From contig CP114498.1 of assembly GCA_027186245.1 (NCBI GenBank), forward strand, positions 1,309,501-1,373,500: a stretch of DNA of 64,000 bases, read 5' to 3'. Below are positions 12,068 to 26,906 of the stretch, piece after piece. The stretch's first letter is position 1. Each line of letters opens with the position of its first letter. A program made the position numbers and the translations under genes. Under the pieces are notes generated by a model, which worked only from the letters and a program-made list of their open reading frames with translations, ran no database searches and was not told the origin of the DNA. The stretch is from Coriaria nepalensis (lineage: Eukaryota; Streptophyta; Magnoliopsida; Cucurbitales; Coriariaceae).

Positions 12068-12625
12068 GAAGTTATTATATGTGTTTGTAAGTTTTCTCTC
12101 TATTGAATCTAGACTACTGTTTCTCTTTCCTGTTCTGTAGGGATCATTGTACTAAAACCATGATACCCGTTTCTAAGATATTTCTTTGACTTTTTTCTTT
12201 TCTTTTCTTTTTCCCTTTTACTCCATGATTTATTCAAAATTGGAAAAATCCTGCATATCAAAATCTTGATGCAATGCCTGCCTGCTTGGGTAATAAAGGT
12301 CTTGAAGTTAAAAATGGTCACATGTTAAAGATACCCAGTTGGATTTTCATGGGGAGGAAAAATCTACCTATTACTGTCCTCTTACTTTAGTATTTCACAT
12401 GAATCATGAAGGATTGATAAATAGATTCATGGAAGACTGTCTTGTCTTTCTTCTGTTGTGGCCTTACACTTCTGTCCGGTCCTTTTCAGTTGAATCAAGA
12501 CATTTTTGGAATCCGTTGCTTCACAGGTTGATAAATACAAATCTCTTTCCCCCGTCTACGCAGATTAGTTTCGGTCCAAGAAAAAAAAAAAAAAAAAACC
12601 AAGGCTATAATTTCAGAGATTCACC

Positions 12626-15268
12626 ATGGGTTATAATAATTCAAGATCCGTAAGGTTTGTTTGAATCTGTACAGCTTTATAGCTTCCTATACAACCCTAT
12701 TCACTTTCAAATTCATAACTCAAATTTGTTATAAAACCTGTTTTTCAGATTCCGAGATGATGATGAATCATTAAAGCTTCCTACTAAGCTCAAGTTCAAT
12801 ATAGACGGGACGACTATAGCGGACTCGAGCAATGGGAAAGATGAGAGTCCTGTTTTATGGAAAGCCGGGAAATCCTTGAAAGCTAAAGTATTGTCTAGAG
12901 TCTTTTCTGAGGATTATGAGAGAGTGAAGAAGAAGATCTTGGACCCTAGAGGGGAAAAGATAAGGAGATGGAATAAGATCTTTCTAGTAGCTTCTTTAGT
13001 TTCTTTGTTTGTAGATCCTCTATTCTTTTACTTGCCAGTTGTCTCCGATGAGATGTGCATTCGAATAGGGTTCCGTCTTGAAGTTATTCTTACAACTATA
13101 AGATCCATAGCCGATGTTTTCTACTTGATCCATATCCTTATTAGATTCCGAACTGCTTATGTCGCACCTTCTTCCCGTGTTTTTGGAAGAGGAGAGATTG
13201 TCATAGACTCTTCCAAGATCGCCTTAAGGTATCTTCGCCAGGGTTTCTGGATCGACCTCGTTGCTGCTCTTCCCCTCCCACAGGTACTTATAAATTTCTT
13301 TTTTCCAGCATTCAGATGGACGATTTTAGCTAATTGATGTTTTGTGGGCCCCAGATGAAATTTGTACCTTATGGTCTCATCTTATGTGCATAGGTTGTGA
13401 TTTGGATTGTCATTCCGAGCCTAGGTGGTTCTACAATGACAAACACTAAGAACTTCCTCCGGTTCATACTTATATTTCAGTATTTCCCAAGACTCTTCCT
13501 CATATTCCCTCTCTCCGCACAAATCGTTAAGGCAGCTGGTGTTGTCACACAAACGGCTTGGGCCGGTGCTGCTTATAATCTCATGCTTTACATGTTGGCA
13601 AGTCATGTAAGCTTTATTCAATGACTCTTTCTATGAAGCTAAAATTTGTATTAAAAAAGGGACTGTAGCTATAATTTTGAGTCTACTCTTTATTTAACAG
13701 GTTTTAGGAGCTTGTTGGTACCTTCTATCGATCGAACGGCAGGAAGATTGCTGGAGGAAAGTATGTGAGCTCAATCCCCAATCTTGTAATTATCATTTCT
13801 TCGATTGCAATGAAGTTGGCAAAACTAATAGGAGCTCTTGGTTTAAATCGAGTAATGTTACAAACTTATGCAACCCGGATGATAGCTTCTATTCCTTTGG
13901 AATATACGGTGATGCAACGACATATCATGTCACGACATCTACATTCTTCAAAAAGTACTTCTACTGTCTCTGGTGGGGCCTCAAGAATCTAAGGTAATAT
14001 TTTGTTTGTAAAAACCTCCGTTTTGAACATAGATTCATGATATTAAATTTGTTGTAATCTGTTTCTTGCAGTTCCTTAGGACAGAATCTTGCTACAAGCA
14101 CTTATGTTGGAGAAATCGCATTCGCCATAATTGTTGCAACTCTCGGACTTGTTCTCTTTGGATTGCTCATTGGTAACATGCAAGTAAGTCCATGTCATAT
14201 ATATCTTAAGTTCAGCCTCTTGATATTATTGTCTGTAATTCTGATTGCACATTTTTATACTGGACAGACATACCTCCAATCAACAACGGTCCGATTAGAA
14301 GAATGGAGGATAAAGAGAACAGATACGGAACAATGGATGCATCACCGTCAACTACCTCCAGAACTAAAACAATCCGTACGGAAATATGACCAGTACAAGT
14401 GGGTAGCAACTCGAGGAGTTGATGAGGAAGCTCTTCTCAAAGGCCTTCCTATGGATCTCAGAAGAGACATTAAACGCCACCTTTGTCTCGACCTTGTCCG
14501 AGGAGTAAGTCAAATTTCTGATCCAAAATCAATCATTTTCTGTTCATAACAATGATACTGACCTTAATATGTAACAAACAGGTCCCCTTGTTTGATCAAA
14601 TGGATGAGAGAATGCTTGATGCGATATGTGAACGGCTTAAACCGGCTCTATACACGGAAGGCACGTTTCTTGTACGAGAAGGGGACCCCGTCAATGAAAT
14701 GCTGTTTATTATCCGAGGCCACCTTGACTCTTACACTACTAATGGGGGACGGACTGGGTTCTTTAACTCATGTCGGATCGGACCCGGTGACTTTTGTGGC
14801 GAGGAGCTTCTAACGTGGGCCCTGGACCCACGTCCAGTTATCATCATACCCTCGTCTACCCGTACGGTCAAAGCTATTTCGGAAGTTGAGGCATTTGCTC
14901 TCATTGCAGAGGACTTAAAATTCGTAGCCTCACAATTTAGACGGCTTCATAGTAAACAACTCCGGCACAAGTTCCGGTTTTACTCACACCAGTGGAGAAC
15001 GTGGGCTGCATGTTTCGTACAGGCAGCCTGGCGCAGGTATAAGAGACGGAAGGAAGCGTCGAAGCTCAGGGCTAGAGAGAAGTCTGTTGTTTCTGATGCG
15101 GTGGATTCGGCCCCACCACCTTTTTCGTATGTCTCGAGGTTGGCGGCTAGTTCTAGGTTGGCGGGAACTACGAGGAGGGTTGTTACTATGACACGTTCGG
15201 GTTCGGAATCCGAGGTTGTCAGCTCATTGCAAAAACCGGAAGAGCCGGACTTTTCGGTGGTTGAATGA
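12626..15268 (+). CDS. CNGC15: Cyclic nucleotide-gated channel 15-type, seven exons
   Basis: Exons are 12626-12654, 12749-13283, 13394-13606, 13701-13993, 14072-14183, 14268-14504 and 14582-15268; all junctions are GT-AG and frame-consistent, giving 701 aa. The tiny first exon gives MGYNNSRSVRF, a start I recognise from CNGC15. The order is a cytosolic N-terminus, six transmembrane segments starting near WNKIFLVASLVSLFVDP, a pore with GLKNLSSLGQNL, a cyclic-nucleotide-binding domain with the phosphate cassette FCGEELLTWALDP, and a calmodulin-binding IQ-type helix (FVQAAWRRYKRR) near residue 640. CNGC15 proteins are calcium-permeable channels; Medicago members act at the nuclear envelope in symbiotic calcium spiking, and the Arabidopsis protein is linked to nitrate-triggered calcium signals. 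The gene is complete with no lesions. A 37-bp tandem duplication lies in the probable leader. Confidence 0.93.
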
Positions 15269-16634
15269 AGTATGGTAGTTGTGTGAAGGACATTGCATCC
15301 GTACATGGTTTTATCTGTAGTTAAGGGGGGGGCTTCTTACAATTGAGGAAACGAGGATGTACCACCTCTACAATCTGTATTGTTTTTCCTTTTCCTTTTC
15401 TTTTTCATTATTTATTATTTATTTATCTATGTACATTTAGAAGAAGAATAAGAAGGCACCGATACCGAACCGACCGACGTTTTGAGTTTTTAATCAGAAC
15501 AACAATTCTATTGGCCCAATATAACTCTGTTTACTTACCAAAAGCAAAAACAGAGCTCGAATGGCCCAAGCGACCAAAATGGCCCACTAAGGAAGACCAG
15601 ATTTCAGGCCCAAATACATGTACAACTAATGTATGCGCCTCGTTTGTTAAATATCTAGCTTTGCATTAACTTAAATATGTTTATCGACAAAAACATCTTT
15701 AATTTTGTCAAAGTGGAAAAGAGGAAAAGTATTTTTTGGCCAAAAAGAAAAAAAAGGAAAGTATTAAAGTATGACCACTTTCTATACCAATAAAAAAGGA
15801 AAGTATAAATAAATAAATAAGAAATAGAAAAATATATAATAAAAAAGTCTTTTTTGAAACATTAAGTTTTTTTTTTTTTCCTTCTTTTTTAGGTTAATCC
15901 GTAAACTAGTAATTAGATTAAGAGCTTATTTGAGAGTGTTTAAAAAAATATATTTATAATTAATAAGTAATTTTTAAGTAGAAATATACTTAAAATATAT
16001 TTATAAGTACAAATTTAATCATAATGCTTAAAATATACTTTTAATAATCATTGATTCTTATGAAAATAAGCATTAAGCGTAATTTTTTTTATCATATACT
16101 CAAAATAACTTATTTTTATAAAAGTAAGTAAATTTGATTGTTTATAAATATACCCAAACAAATTATAGGATTATGATAGTGACAATTTGAAATGAAAAAA
16201 AAAATAAAAAATTAATTCTCAAATAAATTTGATATATTATAAATGAATTAATTATAATTATAAATTTTAATATTAATTTTAATATTAATAATTATAATTA
16301 CTCCATCTTCCATAAATAAAATGTAATTCAAATTTTTTTAAAAATAAATAAAAATATATATCATGCTCTTAAACTTAGAAGTGGGTCCACAGACATACTG
16401 GGATCCCATATTCCTCTCGGGGACATAAAAGTAGGCCCCGCCTGCCGTCATGATATAAAAATTATAAACCATATCCCCCCGAATTCGTTCCTCCTAATTG
16501 TATCCATTTAAACAAAGGGCCCCACTTTGACCATTTGTTACTTCTGAAAGGTAGTAGTAAAGTTTTTCAGACATCAAATTCAAAGGTAAAATCTGCTTCC
16601 TAAAACTAAAAAAAAAGCTCCAAACAGGCTTTTG

Positions 16635-16680
<46 letters not shown>

Positions 16681-19600
16681 CTTTTAAAGCTTAAAAAAGG
16701 ATGAGAAAACAATCATATAAAGAAAGGAGCAATCATTTATTAACATCTGGATCAATCTGGTTGGTTTTCCATAAGAAATTTGTTTCTAAGTTCTCGTAGA
16801 GTTCATTTGATTCATGACTTTTCTGTAAAAATAAAATATCTAATTAATAACGTCTAAACACACTTTGATCTCTTACTCACTTTTCTAATAAGTATCTTTT
16901 TCATCTTCTTTTGTGTTGATATTGATGGGGGTTCAAAAAAGTTAGTGGTTAAATAATGTGGAAAACGCTTAAAATCTTACCAAAATTATGAAAAATAACT
17001 TGACCTAATATGCTTTTCTCTTCAACTCCACGACAAATGAGAAGTCGGTGGTCGATCCTTTTCTTACTTCCCTCCAATTTGTCTCAGAGGTTCATATATA
17101 TACAATGCTAGTTCTAATTGTCAAAAAAGTTTTATCCCAATACCTCCTTATGATCCGAATAATACCTCCTTTTTTTTAATATCCATCTCATATAAAGGAA
17201 TAAGCTTCATGCATGTCGGATTTACATAAGAACTGTACCGATCATGTCATTAAAATCATTGTTGAGTTATCACGTAATCTCGACAAACTTCAATTAAAAA
17301 AATATTGAGTAAAGAAGAGTTTAATTTGAATGAAATTTTAAATAATTCAAATTTTTAAAATTATCGAGTACATTCTAATTATATGGTGAGAAAGATTAGC
17401 AATGATGAAGGAAGAGAGTTTAACTAATTTAGGTAGATTGATGAATTTGAACGTATGTGAACAGCAAGCAAAAATGATCAAGCTGGCTAACTATTAGTTA
17501 GGACTTTCATGAATGAAGCTTTAGAATTTGTAAAGCAATAGAATGATGGCTAGCAATGCGTTGGGTGGAGAAATCAAAGGTCAAGAAAGCAAAATGCAAA
17601 GCAAGAGGAAAAAAAAGGTTTAAAAAAAAAAAGAAAAAACAAGTTGAGAGCTTTCTCGAAATCTTTTAACCAAACCAACCCTATCAAATTGACTCGTCTT
17701 ACGTACAAAGTATGGATGTGATTTGTCAAATGAATATGTGTGCGATCATAATCAACCTTATTAAAGATAGTTTGAATACTTTTGCCAAAAGCTAATCCTT
17801 CCTTCCTACTTCTACTTAGTGCTTGATCCGCATCCATCCATACGAAAGTGAATCTAGTATATAAAAAAGATTGATTATATTTTTTATTTTAAATTAATTT
17901 TGAAATAAATTTAACATGCAATTTGAATAATCATCATATCATATGTGCTCTCATATATAAATAAACATATTAAGAATATATTTCATATAAAAATAAATAA
18001 AAATCTTGAAAATTTACTATATAATAAATATGAATTACTTAATTTATTAATAATTAATTTTAAAATAAAAAATCTAAAATTTTAAACTAAGGACATAAGT
18101 CTTGATAATAATTAAAGTAATTTCGGAATTAGTGTGATAACCTTTTGCTTGTGACCCCATGCATCTCTCCTTTTAAAGTGAGTCGGGAGACATATGTTTA
18201 CATAAAAAGGCTTTCCAAACATATATATATTCATTTTTTTTTTTGTTTTTATCTTTTTAGGACAAGCACTTTGAAATAGATACTTGGCTTATCCAACCAA
18301 AAGTACTTATCCTTCGGACAGCTTAATGTTGTATGTTTCTTTGACAATAATGCAATTTGTGACATTGACTCTCTCCATGTATCAGAGTTGGTAAATTAAG
18401 GTAGTTATTTATAGCTAATTATAATTAGTGATTTCTATGTAATATTAAACTGAATATCTGATTGAATTTTTTTAAAAATTAGTATATAAAAAAGTATGTG
18501 ATCCGATATTTTCAATAATATGTAAGAGATTATTATATGTACGTAGTAGTGTGATTGGTTACATGCATGCAAATTCAAAGATCACAAGTCTAATAAGTTA
18601 TATTTCTTCGTCTGTTTATAAAAATTAGATATTATATGGTGGTCAAGACATAAAGGTCTCAAAAGTTAATTTCTATGATTAGTAAATTATATTAATATTT
18701 CCGAACTCCCAGGTGGATGGATGCATGTCATGTGTGACAGAAACTATAGTCTATTTCTCATCTTGCATGAGCTTTGTAATTGATGATTAATTAATTAAAG
18801 AAATCAGATGATTAGTTTAATATGACGAGCACTGTTCCAACAATGCATGGCAAAATCTCAACTAATTATGTTGGTAATTAAAAACTTAAAAAGAAAACTA
18901 ATGAATTGAAACGATAATCCATAAAAGCATGCAGTGAAACATCGAGTAGGGGCAGGAGTGGAGTTAGGGAGCATTGAACACCATTGGTTTGGTCAGTTTG
19001 AGATATGCAGGAATATTCTCTAATGTACATATTTCATTATTTTCCTTTTTCTGGGTAATAATTAATATTAATAATAACAATAAACAAATATCAATGTACC
19101 ATTTTGCTTGTAAGTTGCAAATTGGAACAGGGTTTTTCCACTAGTTATGATGGAGTTCATTAATGAATGCCTAATTCTGATGAATAGTTTAAATTGTGAA
19201 TTTAATATCTAATAACTTAGAATACAGTTTTTGGAGCATGTTCTTCGCAAATAGTGTCGTGTCATGAAAATTATGGATTTAGCTTGAAGGGTCGAAGTAA
19301 GAGTAAGGTGTCGGCTTCATGTCTTGCCCTGAAATGTGGGTAACCTCTTACGTACTGCTCACATGTGCTGGCTAGGCAACACTCACATTCTGTAATGGAA
19401 AAGGGATTTGGAGGCTAGTCCTAGAGGCCAAAGGGGCCTGGTTTTCCAAGGTATAAAATGTCAACATGAAAATGACTCTTTTCGTTGTAGACCAATTTCT
19501 ATTTATGAGAGGCGGCTGGCTCGTGATTAATTGGGTAATCGGTTAAATTAAAATTTGAATTTTTATATATATATATATATATCATGATATATTTTTTAAT

Positions 19601-20313
19601 AAAATATATTAAAAAGATCAATTAATTATTTTATTTTTTAAAATTTTTCATAAATATAATTAAAAAAATTATTTAAAATCTAAAAATATATGAAATTTTA
19701 TATCACTATCTCTTCCTATATTAACGAATTTCACTTCAATTTCTTGATTTAAATATCTTTGTTGCTTCATAACCAATCAATATAATTGAAGAGGTGTTTG
19801 GTTCATTTTTCTAGATAGAAATAAATAAATAAATAAAAATAGAATGAATTAACGTATTTATATAGTTATATTGATGAATGATTAATAATACTTATTTTTA
19901 TCAAATTTATTTACTTAAATATTTTAAAAAATCGATTTGTGAATTTAAAAAATTTGTTATAAAATAATATATATTCTTTAACCATTCTTTTTAAAATTTT
20001 CTGCTTCAAATTTCCGGATGATAGAAAATAAAATGGAATAAGAAATTAAAAATTAAAATAATTTCATTAAAATCGAACCAATCTCCCGAATAACCTTTTT
20101 ACGTCATCAAGATATCATGCCTCTCTCTACCTAAGCAATTTCCCCTTTTTTTTTTTCTTTTTTTTTTTTTAATAATTGATAATAAAATTAAAAGAAAAGT
20201 AAAAAAATTACACGTCATAGCAAAAACAATGGTTTGATTGGTGGTGAGAGGGAGGGAGGGAAGACAAATGGGTGATATAGTAATTATTCCCGTGTCCGTG
20301 AAGGTATGGAGCG
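15269..20313. other. 5-kb intergenic region between CNGC15 and LOG
   Basis: Very AT-rich DNA, with a (TA)n plus T-run at about 16638-16680, further short AT repeats, and a short GC-richer patch at about 16381-16460. Open frames are short and non-conserved in look. I see no gene, RNA gene or clear transposon end. Confidence 0.55.
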
Positions 20314-20327
20314 GGTTTATATAAACC
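20314..20327 (+). promoter_or_regulatory. Palindromic TATA box of the LOG gene
   Basis: GGTTTATATAAACC is a perfect 14-bp palindrome containing a strong TATA element, 160 bp upstream of the LOG start codon and in a region otherwise richer in GC than its surroundings. Confidence 0.6.
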
Positions 20328-20486
20328 GTATTACGAGTGAGAATTGCGCATGCCAGTATTCACGCCTCTCTTTCTTCCTTCTTCTTCTTCTTCAAAACCC
20401 CATAAAAGGCTAAAGAAATCAAAACTTGAGACGCACTGAAAGCAGAGGAGGAGGAGGCTTGCTCAGCTTGCTTCTCTGCTTTAGTA

Positions 20487-20637
20487 ATGGACAGAGAGAA
20501 GGAAATGAAGGTTTCCAAATTCAAGAGGATTTGTGTTTTCTGTGGAAGTAGCCCAGGCAGGAAGACCACTTACAAAGATGCTGCCATTGAGCTTGGAAAA
20601 GAGCTGGTAATAATGGGACATTTCTCTATTTCTCTTC

Positions 20638-20684
<47 letters not shown>

Positions 20685-23253
20685 TGTTTAATGATGCTCT
20701 GTTTTCTGCTTCTCTTTAGCTCCCCCTCCATTTCAAGTTATTTTCTCAGATTTCTTAACACACGTTTCAGTTTTCTCTATTCTAATTATTTTATTATTAC
20801 TATTTTTCTTCTTACTATGATTACCGAAGTGGGTCAGATTGCTTTTTTATCTGTTTGGAATAATTTCAACAATGTATTCATGCTTTCCAAGTGTTTGTTT
20901 ATTTTCCCCCTTACAGTCAGTGCTCATGGCGCTTTTCTCCTAACCATCTTTCCCTTTTGAATCCTCTGTTTCATCTCTCATATATCTTCTAACTCCCTCT
21001 CTAACTACTTTCAAATCTTCGGTGAAAAATATCTATAAATATAACACGGGTAATGTAATTTGTAAAAGGTCATTTTGAAGTTACTTTTTGGACATATGAC
21101 TAAATCTCTTATATCATTCTTCCTTTCAATAGGTTTCAAGGAATATAGATTTGGTTTATGGAGGAGGGAGTGTGGGCTTGATGGGTTTAATATCTCAAGA
21201 AGTTTACAATGGAGGTCGCCATGTTATTGGGTGGGTTATTATATTTCTACTACCATGAAATTTCAATCTTTGGTTTTATTGATTTCATATGAATTTTATT
21301 TGTGCAGAGTTATTCCCAAGACACTTATGCCTAGAGAGGTATATGTGTTCAACGTTACTAGTTCATTCTCTCTTTTACTCTTTTCTTTTGAATGCATTTC
21401 ATTCATTTCAGCTAATGGAAAATGATAACATCCAAACTGCTAGGGAGAGAAATAAGTAAAAGCATTAATGCATTATCTTCATGTTCAATGAATTTGTACC
21501 TCAGCTTTGTTATCTCTTAGAATAGAAAATTTGCTTATTCTATTTTTTTCCTTTTTTGTCTACTTTCTGGGTTTCATGTGGGATTATGATTGGAGATCTT
21601 TAATTTGTTGGCCCTCACAAAACTGTCTTGTATTTAGGCTATGCTATGTGACATATTTTGATCCAAATCTCTCTCAACCCACTTAACTATATTGAGTGAC
21701 AGAGAGTCACCATCATATTTAAGAAATATTTAGTCCACTTGACAATTGCCACTTGGTATAACCATGACATATGATCTTTAGAAAGGTGGCGAAAAGGATT
21801 GTCTTTTTACCTTTTTGCCCCTCTTAGTCGAAATATTCATACATTTTCATATTTATCATTTTCTTTGTGTTTGCTTCTTTCCTTTTTTTTAAGCCCACTA
21901 TCTTCTGAACCACGATCATTGCTTGTTGTCCCCAACACAAACAATTGAACAAATTTGGTGTCTTTTTGTGGTTTTTTTTTTTGTTTATATTTAAAATTTG
22001 GATTCATATGGTTGGGCCCCGCTGAGGTTTGCAGATAACAGGAGAAACAGTAGGGGAAGTAAAAGCAGTTGCAGATATGCATCAAAGGAAGGCTGAAATG
22101 GCTAGTCAGTCTGATGCCTTTATTGCTTTACCCGGTTAGTCTTATTAGCACCTAAATAAACCCACTTTTTTTTATTTTATTTTAATATTTCAATCTCAAT
22201 TTTGAATTGGCATTGAGCTACATTGATTAGAGTGTTGTAGGTCTAAACTACAGATTAAGCCAAAAGAACGACTTAAACTGTTTCTTTCTTTTTTCAAATA
22301 AACTTGCATTGATTCTCTAAGGGTGAAACTAGTATTCATAATATTACTTAGTAATGTGTATTATTCAGGTAGGTACTTAGTTAGGTTATGTGGTTTGTTT
22401 TGCTCTTCCTACCGATAAAAAAGATTTTAGGTGGAAAGAGTTACTTTGTTACATAGTCAACTAGGTTGGCATATGAATGGAGAATAGCTGTGTTACACTA
22501 AAGGGGTGTTAACTTTGAGCCAAACAGATGTGAAGTACATATTATATTATATTTGTGAATGTTGGATCCATCCTAAGTCCGCGTAGTTTTGTAACAGATG
22601 AGGACAAATTCAACAAAACAAGTTGAACAGATTAATTGGCAGGTAAAAAGAAACTAAATTTAGAGTGTTTAGGAGCTAGGAGGGACACGGAAGATGGACC
22701 AAAATGCTAGTGGCCCATGAAACCTTATGTCTGAGTCTGACTCCTCCTCATCCTCATCATTATCATCCGAAAACAGAGCCTTTGACACTGAAAATTAGGC
22801 TGCCCAATGGGCCATACTGCATCATTTGTGTGGGCTGGACTAGAAAAAGCCCAATTATTTTATGCACGGTAGTGTTTGTATTAGGCAAAAGAAGAGAAAG
22901 AATAAATTGATTAAAAAATTACTGTGTACTGTATGTGTATTGAAGGTGGGTATGGAACTCTTGAAGAGCTTCTAGAAGTTATTACTTGGGCTCAACTTGG
23001 CATCCATGATAAACCGGTAATGTAATAATTATACTATTATATGAGTGAATTTTTTTTTTATTGTTTATTGTTTTTTTAATGTTTTTATTACAAATATTTT
23101 CAGGTTGGATTGTTGAATGTAGATGGGTACTATAACTCGTTGTTGTCGTTCATAGACAAAGCGGTGGAAGAAGGCTTCATCAGTCCAAATGCTCGCCATA
23201 TCATTGTTTCTGCTCCCACTTCCAAAGAACTAGTCAAAAAATTGGAGGTAAAA

Positions 23254-23293
<40 letters not shown>

Positions 23294-24159
23294 TATTTAC
23301 TCCTAATTTTTACTATATATGTTTCAAATAGTGGAACTAAAAGCGAAAGTCAATTTAATTAAAATTTAAATAATATTATCAAAATGAAATAATATTATAT
23401 TATAAATTATATTTAATCGATTAGATCATAAAAAAATATAAAATTTTATATAATGATAAGTATATTAAAATACTCAAGTAAAAATGATTTTATTATATAT
23501 ATAAAAAAAAATATATGACAGAATTTGATTAGTTTCTATTTCTTTAATGATGAATTTGGGTAAAATACATTAAGAAAGGAAAATAATTTTGTTGGAATAG
23601 AAAAAAGAAGGAAGGAAAATTCAAAAAATTAGTTTTATTGGAAAAAAAAATTTAGTGGGCAATTGAATAAGCAATAAAAAAAGAAGAAAATTAAAGAAAT
23701 AAAATTGTAAAACAATTTGTATTAAAAAAAAACAATGAAAATAATGAACTATTGGAGATTGAATAAGTAATATAAAAAAAAAAGAAGAAAAAAATTTAAG
23801 AAAAGAATGAAAAATAAAAGTGAGATGGATTGTCATGATCTCTAATAAGCCTAATAATTTAAGTAAAGCCTATAAATTATTGATCTATGATATATTTCAT
23901 TTATAAGTTTAAATCATATATTATATATTTATTAACTAAAAATTTATTTTTATTTTTTATTATTATTTATTTTTTCATTTTTTCCGACCACTGAGCCCAA
24001 GCGGCCGCCTGAGCTCGGATGAGTTAGTTCCTCTGGTGCTTTATATATATATATTTATATTTTCAGGAGTATTTTCCTAGACATGAAAGAGTAGCATCAA
24101 AGCTAAGCTGGGAAATAGAGAAGTTGGGTCATTCACCAAAATGTGATATTTCAAGGTGA
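20487..24159 (+). CDS. LOG: Cytokinin riboside 5'-monophosphate phosphoribohydrolase (LONELY GUY), seven exons
   Basis: LOG enzymes remove ribose 5'-phosphate from cytokinin nucleotides and release the active free base in one cytosolic step. Exons are 20487-20606, 21133-21230, 21308-21338, 22035-22134, 22946-23016, 23104-23247 and 24067-24159; the frame joins cleanly to 218 aa, the family size. Visible motifs are the Rossmann-like start [22 protein letters not shown], the catalytic Arg in HQRKAEM (R101) and the signature PGGYGTLEE (116-124), which carries the catalytic Glu. The sequence is close to the LOG1/LOG3/LOG4 group, and its place near CNGC15 and UXT fits LOG1 (At2g28305 as I recall). 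A 31-bp exon 3 is notable but typical. Intron 1 holds an (AT)n array at 20641-20681 and intron 6 a (TAA)n array at about 23256-23290. Confidence 0.95.
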
Positions 24160-24213
24160 TCATGATTAATCACAGACTTGAGGAGTCCTAGAAATTTAAT
24201 TAATTGAATGCAA

Positions 24214-24248
<35 letters not shown>

Positions 24249-26906
24249 ATTTAGGACAGGCTTTGATTGGTGATGATAGTGGTAATTAATTTTAGATGAC
24301 CCCCCAACCCTGAGAGTAAGGAGAAATTTGCTAATTCCCTAAACTTTGGTAGCTTTATAATCACATCATGTAAAAACAGACACCTCCCAAAAGTTGACCT
24401 CAAAATGTGTAGCTCCAATTTGAAGCAGATCTTGAACATGGCGGCAAGAAGATGAAGAAGAAGAAGAAGAAAGAAGTAGGCTTTTTACCCTTATAAGTTT
24501 TTAGTGCTAATTTTCTTCAATTTATTTTGTAATTTAATTGTCACTATATATCAAATTGTACCCTTTTCTTTTTCCATTTCATTATTATTTTTAATGGATT
24601 CAAAAGATGCATTTTTTTTTTTTTTATCTACCAAAAAAAAATTCCTTATGGGAAGTATCATTATACGGATCCTTAAAATCTCGAAAAAAATTTACAAATT
24701 AGAGTCCGAATCTTCAGCCCCTCGCTTTTGGAGCAAATCCCCTCATCAAGAAATCTATTAATATAATATACATATTGAAAAGTCTACTCAGAAAATCTAA
24801 AACATGTGAATGGCTCGAGAAAATTGTTAGGTGTTACTTCACTAATCAGTAAGTATACATATTAGAAAGGTGCACGTAACACGTTATTAAAGACCAGGAT
24901 CTTCATTTTGACTTGATCGTGAACTTCACATGGCGATCGATGGTGATAACATATTTGACTTTCTGTACATCATCAATTCAAATAAGTTATCAACTGTTTA
25001 TTATTATTGTTTTCTTCCATTACTTACGTGGATTGCACTTATGTAAGACTCTACTTGTGCTTTTTCCAGATTCAGAGAATGCTCCTCTACATATGATCTC
25101 TTTCAAACCTACCTCAAACTCAAATTGATTCACTCATCATTAGCGTTAATATATCAACAACTTAACACGTTAAACATAATAATAATAATAATTACTTTTT
25201 GCATGCATGCATGCAGTCGAAAAATAGTACGATCAAAGAGGTCTTTAACATACTCACAAGTATATTGAAAAATCTCATCGATCGAAAACCGCTTGAAAGT
25301 CAGTAAATAGTTGATTATATCAGTTAATAATAAGCAATAATTTTCCCAAGATATTTGTTAATTATTCTTACAAGCCGACTCCGCGTATAACTCTTTAGTG
25401 CAAACTTACCTGGAAAGAAAAAAAGAAAAAGAAAAAGGAAAAAGACATTAATGAATAAGGTGACCCACTTAATAGAGAGACAAATGTGTTTTTCATATCT
25501 CCAGTATTTATTTATTTATTTATTTATTTATTATATATAATTAGTATTATTTATTCTTCTTCCTACAGTGAAAGGTACCCAATTCTCCCTCTTACGGACC
25601 CAAAACGGCTACTTATAATGATCTCCTGCCCAAGTTTGGCAAGAAGCCATAGACGAATATGATTTCTAAATTCTAATCTTGTTTTTCCTGGTAATATATA
25701 AAGTCAAGGACTTGTCATAAAATCATTCACTTTCTTTTATTCTTCATTCTCTGCTACTCAAACCTTTTTCTTTTTTTTTTGGTTGCATCTGAGATTGTTC
25801 ATTTGTTATAATAATAAAGCTTCTTAATTTGCTGTAAGAAGAAGAAATAAAGAAGAATAAGAAACAAGAAAAGAAAGAAAAGGTTTGCTGCTATTATACT
25901 TTGCTTCTTTTTTTCTCATATTTCAATTCACCCTTTTGCCATAGATCATGCCTTGAGAATTGGGTTTGACAATTTTTTTAGTTGCAAGTTCAAGTTTCTA
26001 ACTTCATCTCTATAACTTAAGCTTGCATTTCAAACATAATTTGCATCTTTTTTTAAATGTTTACTTAAATGCTAGGACTTAAATCTAGATCGGGTGGCAG
26101 AATCTAACTAAAATACACTTAATTGCACTTCTAAACTTAATTATTGCTTCTAGTTCACTCAAAATTTTCATGTTTTACCCGTTTAGCGTATAAACCTGAG
26201 TTTAGGTTAGATATAATTAGTGAAATTTGTATTTAGTAGTTTTCTTAAGCTAAATATTTAGACTAGACTAAATTTTATCTACCAAGTATGAACACATAGG
26301 GACAGGGAGTAGCTTAAACTTTGACATTGATATTAATATGATAACCAAATTATTCCTAGTCCTAGTTAGCTTCAGAAATCAGAAAGTTCAGTCACTTTTT
26401 CTGGGTCTAGACTCTAGAGAAGACAAGGGAAGTGCCAAAAACGCAGGGGTTGCCCTTTTATGCTGCTTTAATTCCGGCCTCTAAAACATGTCTTAACAAT
26501 GGAAAGAAGGAAAAAATTATGTAAGAAGAAATGACTAAAAAGAGAAAAAAAAAAAAAAAAAAAAAGCAGTGAAGTTCAAAGCGTTATCAGCTCACAGCAC
26601 TAAATCAAGCTGCTAATAGTTTATTCATTAACCCCATGTGAACCTTTGATGCCGTTTCTCAAGGATGCCCAGCTTCTTCCCTCCCTGCATCTTTTTTCTT
26701 TTTCTTTTTTTCCTTATTTTCCTCCCACCTTTTTCAAACTATATATATAAAAAGCCCCACCATTCCTTTTTTTTCCCCCATTAAACTCCTCAGACTTGCA
26801 AGAGAAGAGCTTCAATACATATCATTAGTGGGATTCTCAATCATCCCTTGTGTCTTGTTCACAAGGCACTTGCTGAATTGCCTGACTGAAAATCTGTATC
26901 ATTTTC
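24160..26906. other. Intergenic region and probable promoter of the glycosyltransferase-like gene
   Basis: AT-rich, with an (AT)n run at about 24217-24243, a CATG-repeat palindrome near 25200-25216, and two TATA-like elements at about 25693-25703 and 26739-26752. No coding exon is supported. Confidence 0.55.
26739..26752 (+). promoter_or_regulatory. Proximal TATA box of the glycosyltransferase-like gene
   Basis: ACTATATATATAAAAA lies about 160 bp upstream of the ATG at 26907 and is followed by a pyrimidine-rich stretch. A second TATA-like element (AATATATAAAG, 25693-25703) could drive a longer leader that is spliced at GTTTTGCAG, 26914-26922. Confidence 0.45.

Noticed and set aside
17574..17837. 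87-codon minus-strand frame in the CNGC15-LOG spacer
   Set aside because: Ends in a Phe-rich, homopolymer-driven stretch and shows no family motif.
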